NCBI RefSeq assembly: GCF_013004695.1
Contig: NZ_JABEMG010000010.1
Span: 1-62,475 of the forward strand
Length of the DNA stretch: 62,475 nt
Source of the DNA: Promicromonospora citrea
GTDB taxonomy: Bacteria > Actinomycetota > Actinomycetes > Actinomycetales > Cellulomonadaceae
Reading direction: 5' to 3'
Positions within the stretch are counted from its first letter, which is position 1. Each line of letters begins with the position of its first letter. The translations under genes were made by a program, and so were the position numbers. Below the pieces are notes generated by a model. It worked only from the letters and a program-made list of their open reading frames with translations. It did not search any database and had not been told where the DNA came from. Below are positions 33,930-41,994 of the stretch, one piece after another.

Positions 33930-34265
33930 ATGGTACCGACATCGGACATCGTCCTGACGCAGCTGCGCAAAGGGGTCGTGGAGTACTGCGTCCTGGCCTG
34001 CCTGCGCTCGGGGCCGGCCTACGGGCTCGAGCTCGCCGAGCGACTCGGCTCGGACAGCAGCCTGCTGACCAGCGAGGGGACGCTCTACCCCCTGCTGTCG
34101 CGCGTGCGCCAGCAGGGCTGGGTGACCACGACCCAGGTCCCCTCCGCGGTGGGCCCGCCGCGCCGGTACTACGAGATCACCGACGAGGGCCGGGCGGCGT
34201 TGGAGACCTTCCTCGCCACCTGGTCCCGCTTCACGACCGACGTCCGCACGACCCTGGAGTCCTGA
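33930..34265 (+). CDS. PadR-family transcriptional regulator
   Basis: 111 residues. QLRKGVVEYCVLACLRSGPAYGLELAERL and SEGTLYPLLSRVRQQGWV (each given in part) are the conserved PadR winged-helix blocks; RRYYEITDEGRAAL is the wing. The start at 33930 is chosen because homology begins at MVPTSD; a TTG 33 bases upstream would interrupt the palindrome. The next gene, a HAAS-type membrane protein, overlaps by one base, as is standard for PadR pairs. It probably represses this two-gene unit. Confidence 0.92.
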   Translation: MVPTSDIVLTQLRKGVVEYCVLACLRSGPAYGLELAERLGSDSSLLTSEGTLYPLLSRVRQQGWVTTTQVPSAVGPPRRYYEITDEGRAALETFLATWSRFTTDVRTTLES

Positions 34266-34714
34266 TGACCGCAACGCCCGAGTTCCCGCCCCTGGTCGAG
34301 GCCTACCTCGCCGACCTGGACCGCGCCCTGGCCGGCACCGACCCGCGCGAGCGTGCCGAGACGGTGGCGGCGGTGCGTGAGCACGCCGTCGAGTCGCTGG
34401 CCCGGCACGGCCGCGACGACGAGGCGGCTCGCCGGGTGATCGGCGAGCTGGGACCCGTGGAGCACATCGCCGCCGAGGCGACGCCCGCCCCGGCGGCCGC
34501 GCCCGCAAAGGTTGAGGTCACGGACGTGGTGCTCGCCGCCCTCGCCCTCCTGGTCTGGCCGCTGGCCCCGGTCCTCCTCGTCTGGGCGATCGTGCGGCTG
34601 CGCGCCGGGGTGGGCAACCGCGCCCTGCAGTGGACCACCGTCGTGCTGAGCGCGCTGCCCGTCGTCGTCGGCATCGTGTTCACCGTGCTGCACGTGCTGA
34701 ACCGCGCCGCGTAG
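34265..34714 (+). CDS. PadR-linked membrane protein with HAAS domain (DUF1700-like)
   Basis: 149 residues. The N-terminal 70 residues (VEAYLADLDRALAGTDPRERAE, VREHAVESLARHG, VIGELGPVEHIAAEA; parts) are the helical HAAS/DUF1700 signalling domain; two membrane helices follow (about 90-110 and 122-144). It starts at the ATG overlapping the PadR stop. HAAS proteins connect PadR regulation to the membrane, but their exact role is unresolved. Confidence 0.88.
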   Translation: MTATPEFPPLVEAYLADLDRALAGTDPRERAETVAAVREHAVESLARHGRDDEAARRVIGELGPVEHIAAEATPAPAAAPAKVEVTDVVLAALALLVWPLAPVLLVWAIVRLRAGVGNRALQWTTVVLSALPVVVGIVFTVLHVLNRAA

Positions 34715-34749
34715 CGCCCGCGGGGGCGAGCGGTTCGCCCACCGGCGCC

Positions 34750-36036
34750 TCAGGGTCGAGCCGGTGCAGGCCGTCGGGAGGCCCGGCGCCGTCGCTCCGT
34801 CAGCGCAGCGACGGCGCCGACGGCCGCCGGGAGCGCGAGCAGCGCTCCGCAGCACAGCAGCACGACGGCGAGGAAAGCCGACGCCACGACGGCGGTGGTG
34901 CGCTGCCGCCCGCGCAGCAGCCGCACACCGGCCAGCGTGCCGACGAGGGTCACCGCCGCGAGCAGCGCGGAGGTGGCGCGGACCAGGCCGTCGAGCGCGA
35001 CGACACCCCCGAGCACCGGGACCGCGACGACCAGGCAGCACGCAGCGAGGAACGCCAGGCTGCGGCGTGGTTCCCGCCCGGGCGTCGTCCGGCCGACGAG
35101 CCACCGGGGGAGCGCGCCGTCGCGGCCGAGCGCCGCGCCCAGCCGGGCGCCGCTCGCCAGGTAGGCGTTGATCGCGCCGAACGTCAGGAGCAGCGCGGCG
35201 ACGGTGGCCGGCGCGGTCCCGGCCGGGCCCACTGCCCGCTGCAGGAGCGTGAGCAGCGGGGCCGGGTCGCGTCCGGCCGCCGGGCCGAGGACGCCGAGCG
35301 TGACCACGGCCAGCCCGAGGTAGAGCACGACGACGACGGTGACGGTCAGCGCCGTCGCACGGCGCAGGCCGCGGCCGGGGTCCGCGAAGTCGGCCGAGAG
35401 GTGGGCGGCGGCCTCCCAGCCCGCGAACGCGAAGAACAGCACGGTGGCGGCGACGCCGACCCCGGACCACCCGTGCGGGGCGAAGGGCGTGAACGACCCG
35501 GCCCGCACGTCGCCGAGCGAGACCGCGACGGTCACGACCAGGAGCGTCACCATGACGGCGGCGGTCACGACCTGGACCCGCCCTGTCGTGTGGAGGCCGA
35601 CGGCGTTCAGGGCGAACGACGCCGCGAGCAGCCCGAGGCCGACGCCGACGGCGACACCGGGGTCCGCGCCCACCGCGGCCGCGACGTAGTGTCCTCCCAT
35701 CAGCGCGGCGGCCGTCACGCCGAGCGGGACCGCCGCCAGGAACCACCAGCTCGCCGCCCCGGCGGTCCGTCCGCCGAAGGCGAGCGACGCGAAGTGCGCC
35801 ACGCCTCCGCCGTCGGGGAAGGTGCCGCCGAGCGCCGCGAAGGTCGCGGCGACCGGGATGCCCGCGAGGAGCAGCAGGGCCCAGGCCAGCAGGGAGGCGG
35901 GCCCGGCGGCGTCGGCGGCCAGGGTGGGCAGGGACAGCGCGCCCGGCCCGAGGACGGCGCCGAGCAGCAGGACCGAACCGGTCAGGACGCCGAGCCTGCG
36001 GGTGCCGTGCGGTCGTCGGCGAACGTCTTTCTCCAT
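34750..36036 (-). CDS. APC-family amino-acid permease
   Basis: 428 residues with about twelve membrane segments. GVLTGSVLLLGAVLGPGALSLPTLAA has the G-rich unwound helix 1 typical of APC transporters, and FFAFAGWEAAAHLSADFADPGRGLRRA (in parts) is the helix 6 region. AGAGGAAC lies before the ATG. It is divergent from an Lrp/AsnC regulator, which suggests amino-acid-responsive control. The solute is unknown. Confidence 0.92.
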   Translation of the reverse strand: MEKDVRRRPHGTRRLGVLTGSVLLLGAVLGPGALSLPTLAADAAGPASLLAWALLLLAGIPVAATFAALGGTFPDGGGVAHFASLAFGGRTAGAASWWFLAAVPLGVTAAALMGGHYVAAAVGADPGVAVGVGLGLLAASFALNAVGLHTTGRVQVVTAAVMVTLLVVTVAVSLGDVRAGSFTPFAPHGWSGVGVAATVLFFAFAGWEAAAHLSADFADPGRGLRRATALTVTVVVVLYLGLAVVTLGVLGPAAGRDPAPLLTLLQRAVGPAGTAPATVAALLLTFGAINAYLASGARLGAALGRDGALPRWLVGRTTPGREPRRSLAFLAACCLVVAVPVLGGVVALDGLVRATSALLAAVTLVGTLAGVRLLRGRQRTTAVVASAFLAVVLLCCGALLALPAAVGAVAALTERRRRASRRPAPARP

Positions 36037-36043
36037 GAGAGTT

Positions 36044-36087
36044 CCTCTGTCGAATGGCCGGATGATCGGCGCAAACGTAGACAGAGG
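36044..36087. promoter_or_regulatory. Inverted repeat in the permease-Lrp spacer
   Basis: CCTCTGTC (36044-36051) and GACAGAGG (36080-36087) are perfect eight-base arms 28 bases apart. The left arm overlaps the permease ribosome site. Lrp proteins bind such spaced sites, so it may be the operator. Confidence 0.5.
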
Positions 36088-36145
36088 TTTGGCATCATGG
36101 GGCGCCCGCCGAACGGTGTTCGTCGGCGTGGCTAGACTCCCGATC

Positions 36146-36607
36146 GTGGATGAACTTGATTCGGCGATCGTGCAGCATCTCCAGCGCGACGCGCGGCAGA
36201 CCAACCGCGACCTGGCCCGCCGGCTCGGCATCGCGCCGTCCACCTGTCTGGAACGCGTGCGGCTGCTGCGCGCCCGCGGCGTCATCCGCGGGTACCACGC
36301 CGAGATCGACCCGGCGGCGCTGAACCGCAACGTCGAGGCGTTCGTCTCCATCCGGCTGCGCCCGCTCAACCGCGACGTGATCGACGCGTTCAAGGCCACG
36401 CTGATCGGGCTGCCCGAGGTCACCGCCGTCTACGTGCTCGCAGGCGACGAGGACCTGCTCGCCCACGTGACCGCACCGGACCTCGACCACCTGCACGCGT
36501 TCCTCATCGACCGGCTCAGCCAGCCGCGGGAGGTCGTCACTTTCCGGAGCCAGATCGTGTTCCAGAGTGCGCAGAAGCGGGTGCACGAGCGGCTGCCGGG
36601 GGAGTGA
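36146..36607 (+). CDS. Lrp/AsnC-family transcriptional regulator
   Basis: 153 residues from GTG. The helix-turn-helix is IVQHLQRDARQTNRDLARRLGIAPSTCLERVRLL (in parts, about 7-40); the RAM ligand domain has VEAFVSIRLRPLNRDVIDAF and VTAVYVLAGDEDLLAHVTAPD. TAGACT seven bases before the GTG suggests a leaderless start. It is divergent from the amino-acid permease and is probably its regulator, active as an octamer in known relatives. Confidence 0.93.
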   Translation: MDELDSAIVQHLQRDARQTNRDLARRLGIAPSTCLERVRLLRARGVIRGYHAEIDPAALNRNVEAFVSIRLRPLNRDVIDAFKATLIGLPEVTAVYVLAGDEDLLAHVTAPDLDHLHAFLIDRLSQPREVVTFRSQIVFQSAQKRVHERLPGE

Positions 36608-36625
36608 GGGGCGACGCCGGAACCC

Positions 36626-37096
36626 CTACGCCTCTGCGGCGGCCGTCGTCGCGGCCGTGATCGCCGCCTCGAAGTCGGGGTCGGCACCGAGCTGGGCCAG
36701 CCACACGTTCGCCGCGTTGTAGCAGTTGAACGTCTCGATCCGTCCGTCACGGAGGTGCCAGAGGTCGGCCGTCGGGACGTCGATGCGGCGACCGGTCGGG
36801 GGAATCACGCCTGCCGGGGTCGGGAACCCGCCGAGATGTGTGCCCTGGATCCGCAGCTCGACGGCGACGACGTCGCCGAGCGCGTGGACGCCGAGCAGCT
36901 CGCGGTGGATGTCCGGGAACGCGCCGGCGAGGCCGGCCAGGGCCTGAGGGATCTCGTCACCGCGGAAGGTCAACGAGTTCGGCATGTCGTTGAACGTGCC
37001 GTTCTCGGTGAACAGGGCGCGGAAACCGGGTCCGTCGAGGGTGTCGCCCTCCGCCAGCCGGTATGCCTCGCGCACTACCTCTTCGTTGGTCGTCAT
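36626..37096 (-). CDS. SnoaL-like (NTF2-fold) protein
   Basis: 156 residues. EEVVREAYRLAEGDTLDG, ENGTFNDMPNSLTFRGDEIPQALAGLAGAFPDIHREL (in parts), VPTADLWHLRDGRIETFNCYNA are typical of the SnoaL/ester-cyclase-like NTF2 superfamily. The fold includes enzymes and binding proteins, and the pocket residues do not settle which. Start from the ATG at 37096, with an AAGGAT site upstream. Two related 20-base sites precede it. Confidence 0.85.
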   Translation of the reverse strand: MTTNEEVVREAYRLAEGDTLDGPGFRALFTENGTFNDMPNSLTFRGDEIPQALAGLAGAFPDIHRELLGVHALGDVVAVELRIQGTHLGGFPTPAGVIPPTGRRIDVPTADLWHLRDGRIETFNCYNAANVWLAQLGADPDFEAAITAATTAAAEA

Positions 37097-37165
37097 GGTG
37101 ATCCTTCCTGATGTCGGCGTCGCTCCCGCGCGGGCGACCCGGGCGAGATCCGGCACGGCCCCGTG

Positions 37166-37217
37166 ATGGACCGCACGGTCAATAACCCTAGTGAGTTATG
37201 GACCGAGCCGTCAAATA
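37166..37217. promoter_or_regulatory. Two related 20-base sites before the SnoaL-like gene
   Basis: ATGGACCGCACGGTCAATAA (37166-37185) and ATGGACCGAGCCGTCAAATA (37198-37217) match at 15 of 20 positions, 32 bases apart. The first contains the dyad GACCG-CA-CGGTC. They look like paired operators of a regulator not encoded nearby. Confidence 0.5.
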
Positions 37218-37232
37218 TGGGTCCCGTGGGAC

Positions 37233-37266
37233 GAGTGGTGCCGGCACGGCCGCCCCGGCACCACTC
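37233..37266. terminator. Hairpin after the polysaccharide lyase-like gene
   Basis: GAGTGGTGCCGG and CCGGCACCACTC are perfect 12-base arms with a ten-base GC-rich loop, 21 bases beyond the stop of the minus-strand lyase-like gene. Confidence 0.65.
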
Positions 37267-37287
37267 CTCGTGCTCAGCCGATCGACG

Positions 37288-38301
37288 TCAGTCGCGGTAG
37301 TAGGGCTGTACCTCGGCCTTGCTCGCGCCGATCCGCACGTTGCGGAAGTCGGCGCGGAACGTCGCGCCGGGCTGGTAGTCCTTGTACATGCCGAACTTGA
37401 TCCGGAACGAGTCGTCGTAGTAGTCGCCCTTGCACCGCGCGCTCGACCCGTAGCCGTAGTAGTCGTCCCGCTCCAGGATCTTCTCCTCGACGGTGGTCGC
37501 ACCGACCCTTCGGTGCCAGACCTCGATGCGACCCTTGGGCCCGCCGGGCCGGTAGGCCTCGACGTTGTACTTGATGACGAAGGAGTGCCACTCGTCGGCG
37601 CTGATGCCCTTGGTCGTCATCGCCTTGTCGTAGTAGTCGTCGGGCTGGTTCGGGTCGTCTCCCCGGCGCACGAACTGCAGGTTGCGCATGTTGCCCGCGC
37701 CCGACTGGATGCGCACGCCGCCGATCGGGTTCGCGGTGCACTGCCACAGCTGCATGACGTACGCCCCGCTGCCGGTCACGCTGTCGACGCCCCGCGGGAT
37801 GCGAATATCGAAACCCACCCACACATTGGTGTGGAACGGCAGCCCGCCCCTCGGCGTCGCCAGCTCCGTGCGGTCCCGGAGCCGATGACCGTCCGGGCCC
37901 AGCCAGATGTTCTTCTCCGCGTCCTCGAGCGTGGCGTCCGGGTACTCGAAGTTCGCGTCCGTGCGGAACGTCAGGGCTCGGCCCGTCTCCGTGCTGCCCG
38001 TGATCTGGGGCGCCTCACCGGCTCCCTGGCACTTGCCGGTGTACGTGCGGTTGTTCTCGATGAGGTTGCCGCCGTCGCCGATTCCCGGCCCGCAGAGCTG
38101 TGGGTTCTGGATGGTCCAGGTCCTGCCTTCGATGCCCATCGCGTAGCTGGGAACCTCGTCCGCCGCGGCGACGGCCGCGCTGGCCGGCGGGGTGGTGGTC
38201 AGGGCGGCAGCGCCGAGCGAGGCGGTCAGGATGGCCACCCCGGCGAGTGCCGTCACACGCCGAGCACGGTGGCTAGGGGTCGAGCTCTGTGATCGTGTCA
38301 T
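37288..38301 (-). CDS. Secreted polysaccharide lyase-like protein (heparin-lyase-I fold)
   Basis: 337 residues. Signal peptide (hydrophobic about 17-43). The mature part is a beta-jelly-roll protein: ALTFRTDANFEYPD, VWVGFDIRIPRGVDSV, WHSFVIKYNVEA, GRIEVWHRRVGATTVEEK and FGMYKDYQPGATFRADFRNVRIG (parts) follow the pattern of PF14099-type polysaccharide lyases. Members cut uronic-acid-containing glycans, but catalytic residues are not conserved enough to name the substrate. Four Cys (CGPG, KCQG, WQCT, RCKG) probably form two disulfides. Single gene. Confidence 0.75.
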   Translation of the reverse strand: MTRSQSSTPSHRARRVTALAGVAILTASLGAAALTTTPPASAAVAAADEVPSYAMGIEGRTWTIQNPQLCGPGIGDGGNLIENNRTYTGKCQGAGEAPQITGSTETGRALTFRTDANFEYPDATLEDAEKNIWLGPDGHRLRDRTELATPRGGLPFHTNVWVGFDIRIPRGVDSVTGSGAYVMQLWQCTANPIGGVRIQSGAGNMRNLQFVRRGDDPNQPDDYYDKAMTTKGISADEWHSFVIKYNVEAYRPGGPKGRIEVWHRRVGATTVEEKILERDDYYGYGSSARCKGDYYDDSFRIKFGMYKDYQPGATFRADFRNVRIGASKAEVQPYYRD

Positions 38302-38363
38302 GAAGCCCTTATATCGCAAAACCTGGGCAAAGGGCTCTTGATGTCGGGGCAAGCCGGGTCGGC

Positions 38364-38762
38364 TCAGTCTCCGGTCGAGCGCCGGACGTCCGTCCCGGCA
38401 CGCAGGGCCTGCGGGATCTCGGCGACATCGTCGACGCGCGCGACGAGGCGTGCGATGTCGTCAGCGGCGGCCGGGGAGTCGACGGTGAGCGTGTAGACGA
38501 TGCCGGTGGACCGCCACCCGTCGTCGAAGGTGCCGTCGGCCGTCGCCGCGACGCCGGTCACCTCGATCCCGAGCTCGAGCGCCTCGCGGAAGGTGTCGTC
38601 GAGGACGCAGACCGCGACGGCGAGGTGGAGCACCTGCGCGCCGTTGCTCGCGGGGTGCCCCACGATCCCGTCGGTTGTCCAGGTGTGGGGGAGGGTGACC
38701 CCGGCGACGGGGCGGAGGCTACCGGCGCCGGCGGTGACGCCGAAGGGGGACAGCGTGGTCAT
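38364..38762 (-). CDS. OsmC-like protein
   Basis: 132 residues. NGAQVLHLAVAVCVLDDTFREALELGIEVTGVAATADGTFDD (in parts) and ARLVARVDDVAEIPQALRAG follow OsmC/Ohr folding blocks, with one conserved Cys (about 52) in the AVCVL helix. OsmC proteins reduce organic hydroperoxides using two Cys; only one is obvious here, so peroxidase activity is uncertain. The ATG at 38762 was chosen because similarity starts soon after it. Next to the decayed island. Confidence 0.75.
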   Translation of the reverse strand: MTTLSPFGVTAGAGSLRPVAGVTLPHTWTTDGIVGHPASNGAQVLHLAVAVCVLDDTFREALELGIEVTGVAATADGTFDDGWRSTGIVYTLTVDSPAAADDIARLVARVDDVAEIPQALRAGTDVRRSTGD

Positions 38763-38788
38763 CCAGGCAGCATGCCCGGATCGGTCGC

Positions 38789-39595
38789 TTGCGTCGCGCC
38801 GAGGTGGAGCCTGCTGCACGTATTGGGATCGAGGAGCCCGGCTGGGGCTGGCGCGTGAACGAGCCATTCGCGCCGGGCCAGGTCAATTGCGAGCAGAAGG
38901 TAGCCTCCGTCGTCGACCTGTGCTTCAGCCCTGTTACCCGTGTTGCGGTGGCCGCACCCGGTGTCGCGAGGCACCTCGACCTGCTGCGCGAGACGGGCGT
39001 CACCGTCACCCGGGCTGGTGAGTCCTGGCTCGACGTGACCGGCCCGGGCGTCACGAAGGCGAGCGCACTCGAAGTTCTCCGCGTGAAGCTCGGCATCTCG
39101 TCCGGGGCGACGGTTGCCGTTGGGGACTCCGAGAACGACCTCGAAGCGCTGGCCTGGGCCGGGCGTGAAATTAGCATGGGCCACGCGCCGGCCGTTGTGC
39201 AGGGTGTGGCTGACGAGGCCACCGGCACGATCGATGAGCACGGCGTCGCGACGGCACTCGACTCACTTCTGCCGCCCATCGACACGACAGGGCTTTCCGA
39301 CCTCGCTGCGCAGCTGGCCGTCGCAGTGGATTCGGCGCCGGGCGTGACCAAGCTGCGGGTCTGGCACGGAGCGGGCGCGGAGCTGGCCGGGGCGGAGATC
39401 CGCACAGCGGTCGCCCGCGCCTGGCGACGTCACGCCCCGATCCCCGAAGCCGTCGGGTCCACCATGCTGGCCCTCGCGGACGCGGCGGATCAGGCGGGCC
39501 TTGGCTATCCGACGACCGATTTGCGACTACGAGCCCGCTGGACCCGCGGAGAGGCCAGGCCGGCCCTGTTCGAGCTGCCGATCTGGCAGCGATGA
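38789..39595 (+). pseudogene. N-terminally truncated HAD-superfamily (Cof-type) hydrolase
   Basis: Open frame of 268 codons from TTG. It preserves the end of a Cof-type cap (PFAPGQVNCEQKVASVVDLCF) and the C-terminal HAD core with GVTKASALEVLRVKLGI (conserved Lys) and VAVGDSENDLEALAWAG (motif IV). The N-terminal DxDGT motif with the nucleophilic Asp, and motif II, are missing, so the protein could not be active. About 105 further residues of unknown relation follow, ending in LFELPIWQR. The region looks AT-richer than its neighbours. Most likely the 3' end of a gene left after a deletion. Confidence 0.65.
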
Positions 39596-39888
39596 ACTCA
39601 ACTCCGGCCCGATCCGAACGTGAGTCTGCCCACCGCCGGGCGAACCGTTGGTGGGGACCGCGACCCGAGGGTCCTGAACAGCACCACGTTCCCCGCATTT
39701 CCACAGTTCCTGCGTGCAGGGCCCGGTAGTATTCCGGGCCAGGCCACGGCCGGACGCTTCTTCGGGCTCATGCGTGGCTGGGACGTGCGCAGACGTACAA
39801 GTGGGAGACCACAGCCGACGTCGGCTTGCATGCCGCTGACGGTCGGCCTTACGGCAGGCGAATGGCCCGGGAGTTGAGGAGGAATGTC
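39596..39888. other. Gap without a recognised gene
   Basis: 293 bases between the HAD fragment and a small membrane-protein gene. No open frame with family resemblance on either strand. A probable upstream signal for the next gene is the AGGAGG at its 3' end. Confidence 0.5.
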
Positions 39889-40326
39889 GTGAGCACACCG
39901 TGGCACCCTGACCTCAAAGTCGACCTCGTGCCCGGGCAACCTGCAAGCAAGCCCATGCACGTTGTGTCGGTCTGCTGGTGGATCGGCTGCGTCACCTTCG
40001 CTCCGGTCTGTATTGGCTTCTTCGCCGGCTACGGCGAACCTGCGCCGGCCTGGTGGCTGCTGACGTTCCTGGTGTTTGGGGGTTCACTGGTTGCCGGGCG
40101 GATCGCGCTGGGGGTCGCGCAGCGCCCTGTTTCCCGTGAGAGAGCAGCCGGATACACCACGATCGCCCCGAACATCGACGACGCTGACTATGTCGATGCT
40201 GTCTCGCGACGGATCGTTCGCCAGAGGACGGAACCGCATATCGACAGGCGCGAGATCCGGCGGCGCCTAGCTCTGGTCCGTGAGTCAGCCCGTCGAGACC
40301 GCCGCGTCGCGCCCGACTACTGGTAG
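39889..40326 (+). CDS. Hypothetical two-helix membrane protein
   Basis: 145 residues. Start at GTG 39889 because a textbook AGGAGG lies six bases before it; upstream in-frame ATGs lack this. Two membrane helices (about 23-45 and 52-73) are followed by a basic cytoplasmic tail (RRIVRQRTEPHIDRREIRRRL) of about 65 residues. No family is recognised. The strong ribosome site suggests real expression amid decayed neighbours; the basic tail could contact nucleic acid or acidic lipid, but this is only a possibility. Confidence 0.65.
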   Translation: MSTPWHPDLKVDLVPGQPASKPMHVVSVCWWIGCVTFAPVCIGFFAGYGEPAPAWWLLTFLVFGGSLVAGRIALGVAQRPVSRERAAGYTTIAPNIDDADYVDAVSRRIVRQRTEPHIDRREIRRRLALVRESARRDRRVAPDYW

Positions 40327-40382
40327 CGCGAGAGCCGCTAGATCAGATGCGCGGACGGATGGCGGGCTGGTCCCACCGTCGG

Positions 40383-40718
40383 TCAGCGGGCCGGTAAACC
40401 CGGCGCCTCCGTTACTGCCGTAAGGGCGACGTCGCTGCGCAACTGTGCTGGTTGCTGGAACATGTGCAGGGTGCGGGTCTTGTGTTGGGTCGTGCGCACG
40501 AGCGTGTAGCCCTGTTCACGGTAGAGGTTCGCGAGTCCGTCGAAGTAGCAGCCGCGGCGGACCCAGTCGAGGCCGCGTCGTGCGGCGTGGTCGAGGGCCC
40601 ACCAGGCGATCTGGGTGCCGATCCGGTGCTCTCGCCAGTCCGGGTGGGTTGCCGTGGTGAACAGGTACAGGGCCGGTCGTGCGGCTTCGTCGGCGGTCCA
40701 TTCGTTACCTAGCCGGGG
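40383..40718 (-). pseudogene. C-terminal remnant of a GNAT acetyltransferase
   Basis: The minus-strand frame ending at TGA 40383-40385 reads ARPALYLFTTATHPDWREHR, then IGTQIAWWALDHAARRGLDW and LYREQGYTLVRT, which fits motif A and the C-terminal part of a GNAT enzyme. There is no start codon: the frame opens directly after a TAG at 40719-40721. Directly upstream and in the same frame is a remnant of another protein, so this is a deletion scar. Confidence 0.6.
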
Positions 40719-40898
40719 CTATAAGGCGAGCACCTTGTGACGCGCCGGACCGGTCTCGTCCTCATGGTCCAGTCGGCGCCGAAAGCTGGCGAGCGCCGAC
40801 TTGAACGCTTCGGACTCCGTTTCGCGGTCCGTGAAGAGTTCGCCGACATGTGGCTCCCCGCCGCGGTCGGGGTCTACGCCCGGCGGAGGAACTCTCAT
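40719..40898 (-). pseudogene. N-terminal remnant of a STAND/NB-ARC-type ATPase
   Basis: 59 codons from ATG 40898: after MRVPPPGVDPDRGG comes GELFTDRETESEAFKSALAS, then RHKVLAL and a TAG. In intact proteins of this kind the matching stretch runs into the P-loop (FYGIGGIGKT); here it stops exactly before it. Such proteins are signal-dependent NTPases, many linked to defence or regulation. Similarity is from memory of the family pattern, so moderate. Confidence 0.45.
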
Positions 40899-41994
40899 GG
40901 CGACCCCTTGCTGGCGGCTGGAACGTTGCTATTCGGACATTACGGTCTCGTAGGGTGCTGCGGCAATGAACAGCTCGGGTGAACCGTGAGAGAGGTGAGT
41001 GTCACCCTGGGTGAAGTCTTCGCAGTGTCCGTTCCCAGCCCTGGCCGCGGCGCGCAACCTCCGAACATGACTGCTGCGGGGCGAGTGCTGCACGGATAGG
41101 TGACAGGGCACCTCAGGCAGTGAGCAGCCTGCCCGGTCAACGGGTAGCCTCGAACCCGATACCAGGGTGTGCTTCCCATTGGGTGCTGAGTCGAGGAACA
41201 AGACCCCCACACTCCGGCCGGGTGCGGCGCGGATCGAATGAGCCGGCGCCTCCTCGGGAGTCGAGCCAGGTTGGCGCTAGTGAGTGGATTGTCGGTTCGT
41301 TGCCGCGAGCGAGGCAGCTGTTTCGCCGCATCTTGATCATGCGCACGGCGGTTGCCTTGTGCATTGGCGAGCAGCCCGCGCTGAGCTCTTGCTCGGTCGG
41401 CCGTGTTCGGCTGGCGTCCCACCGGAACCAGGTCCCAGGCATGTCCCAGCCGCCTACGGTGTGGGATAACCGCCAGGTCAGATCCGGTTTGCACAGGTCA
41501 ACGTCCGAGCGGTGCATGTTTCGGCAGCAGCGCGAGTGCACACATGAAAGGCCGTCTCCGCGGAAGGAGACGGCCTTTCGTGGGCGGCAACCCGGAAATC
41601 ATCTGGCGCGGTTGCGCCTACCACCCGGCGCCAACGATAGGCGGTCGATCGACATCGCCCATCCCTGCCGTGCCAGAGGGGCCAAGCTTCCCTCGCGCTT
41701 CGAGCAAGCGCGGTGAGCCCGGCGGAGCAGTCGCGTGAGCGCGATGCGTAGTGAAGTCCCAGGTCAACGAGCAATTCGTGCCATGTTCCCACGTGTTCAA
41801 GCAGGTCAGAGACCTGAACCGTGCCACGATCGAGGCGTCGGCCCCGAGGCGCGTTATCGCGGCACGTTTACGACACGTTTCGGCACGCTGAGGGACGTCC
41901 AGCGACGCCTCGATACGGGAGGCTTGGCAATCGGTCCGGGCCTCTGACCAGCCAGAACGGGATCGACCAGGTCGGGCGCCCACCACCCCGGAAC
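40899..41994. other. 1.1 kb without a recognised gene
   Basis: No reading frame on either strand resembles a known family, codon use is irregular, and stops are frequent in all frames. The only clear structure is the hairpin at 41546-41579. Base composition looks less GC-rich than the flanks. It may hold decayed sequence between the remnants and metH. Confidence 0.5.
41546..41579 (+). terminator. Strong hairpin with terminal T-tract
   Basis: GAAAGGCCGTCTCC and GGAGACGGCCTTTC are perfect 14-base arms around a six-base loop; the TTTC end and mirrored AAAG let it work both ways. No gene ends here, so it probably served a gene now lost or an unrecognised RNA. Confidence 0.8.

Noticed and set aside
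41150-41175. GGTTCGAGGC-like sequence on the minus strand resembling a tRNA T-loop.
   Set aside because: No acceptor, D or anticodon stems can be paired around it.
38789-41994. Possible insertion sequence or prophage in the decayed island.
   Set aside because: No transposase, integrase or terminal inverted repeats recognised; only gene fragments are seen.
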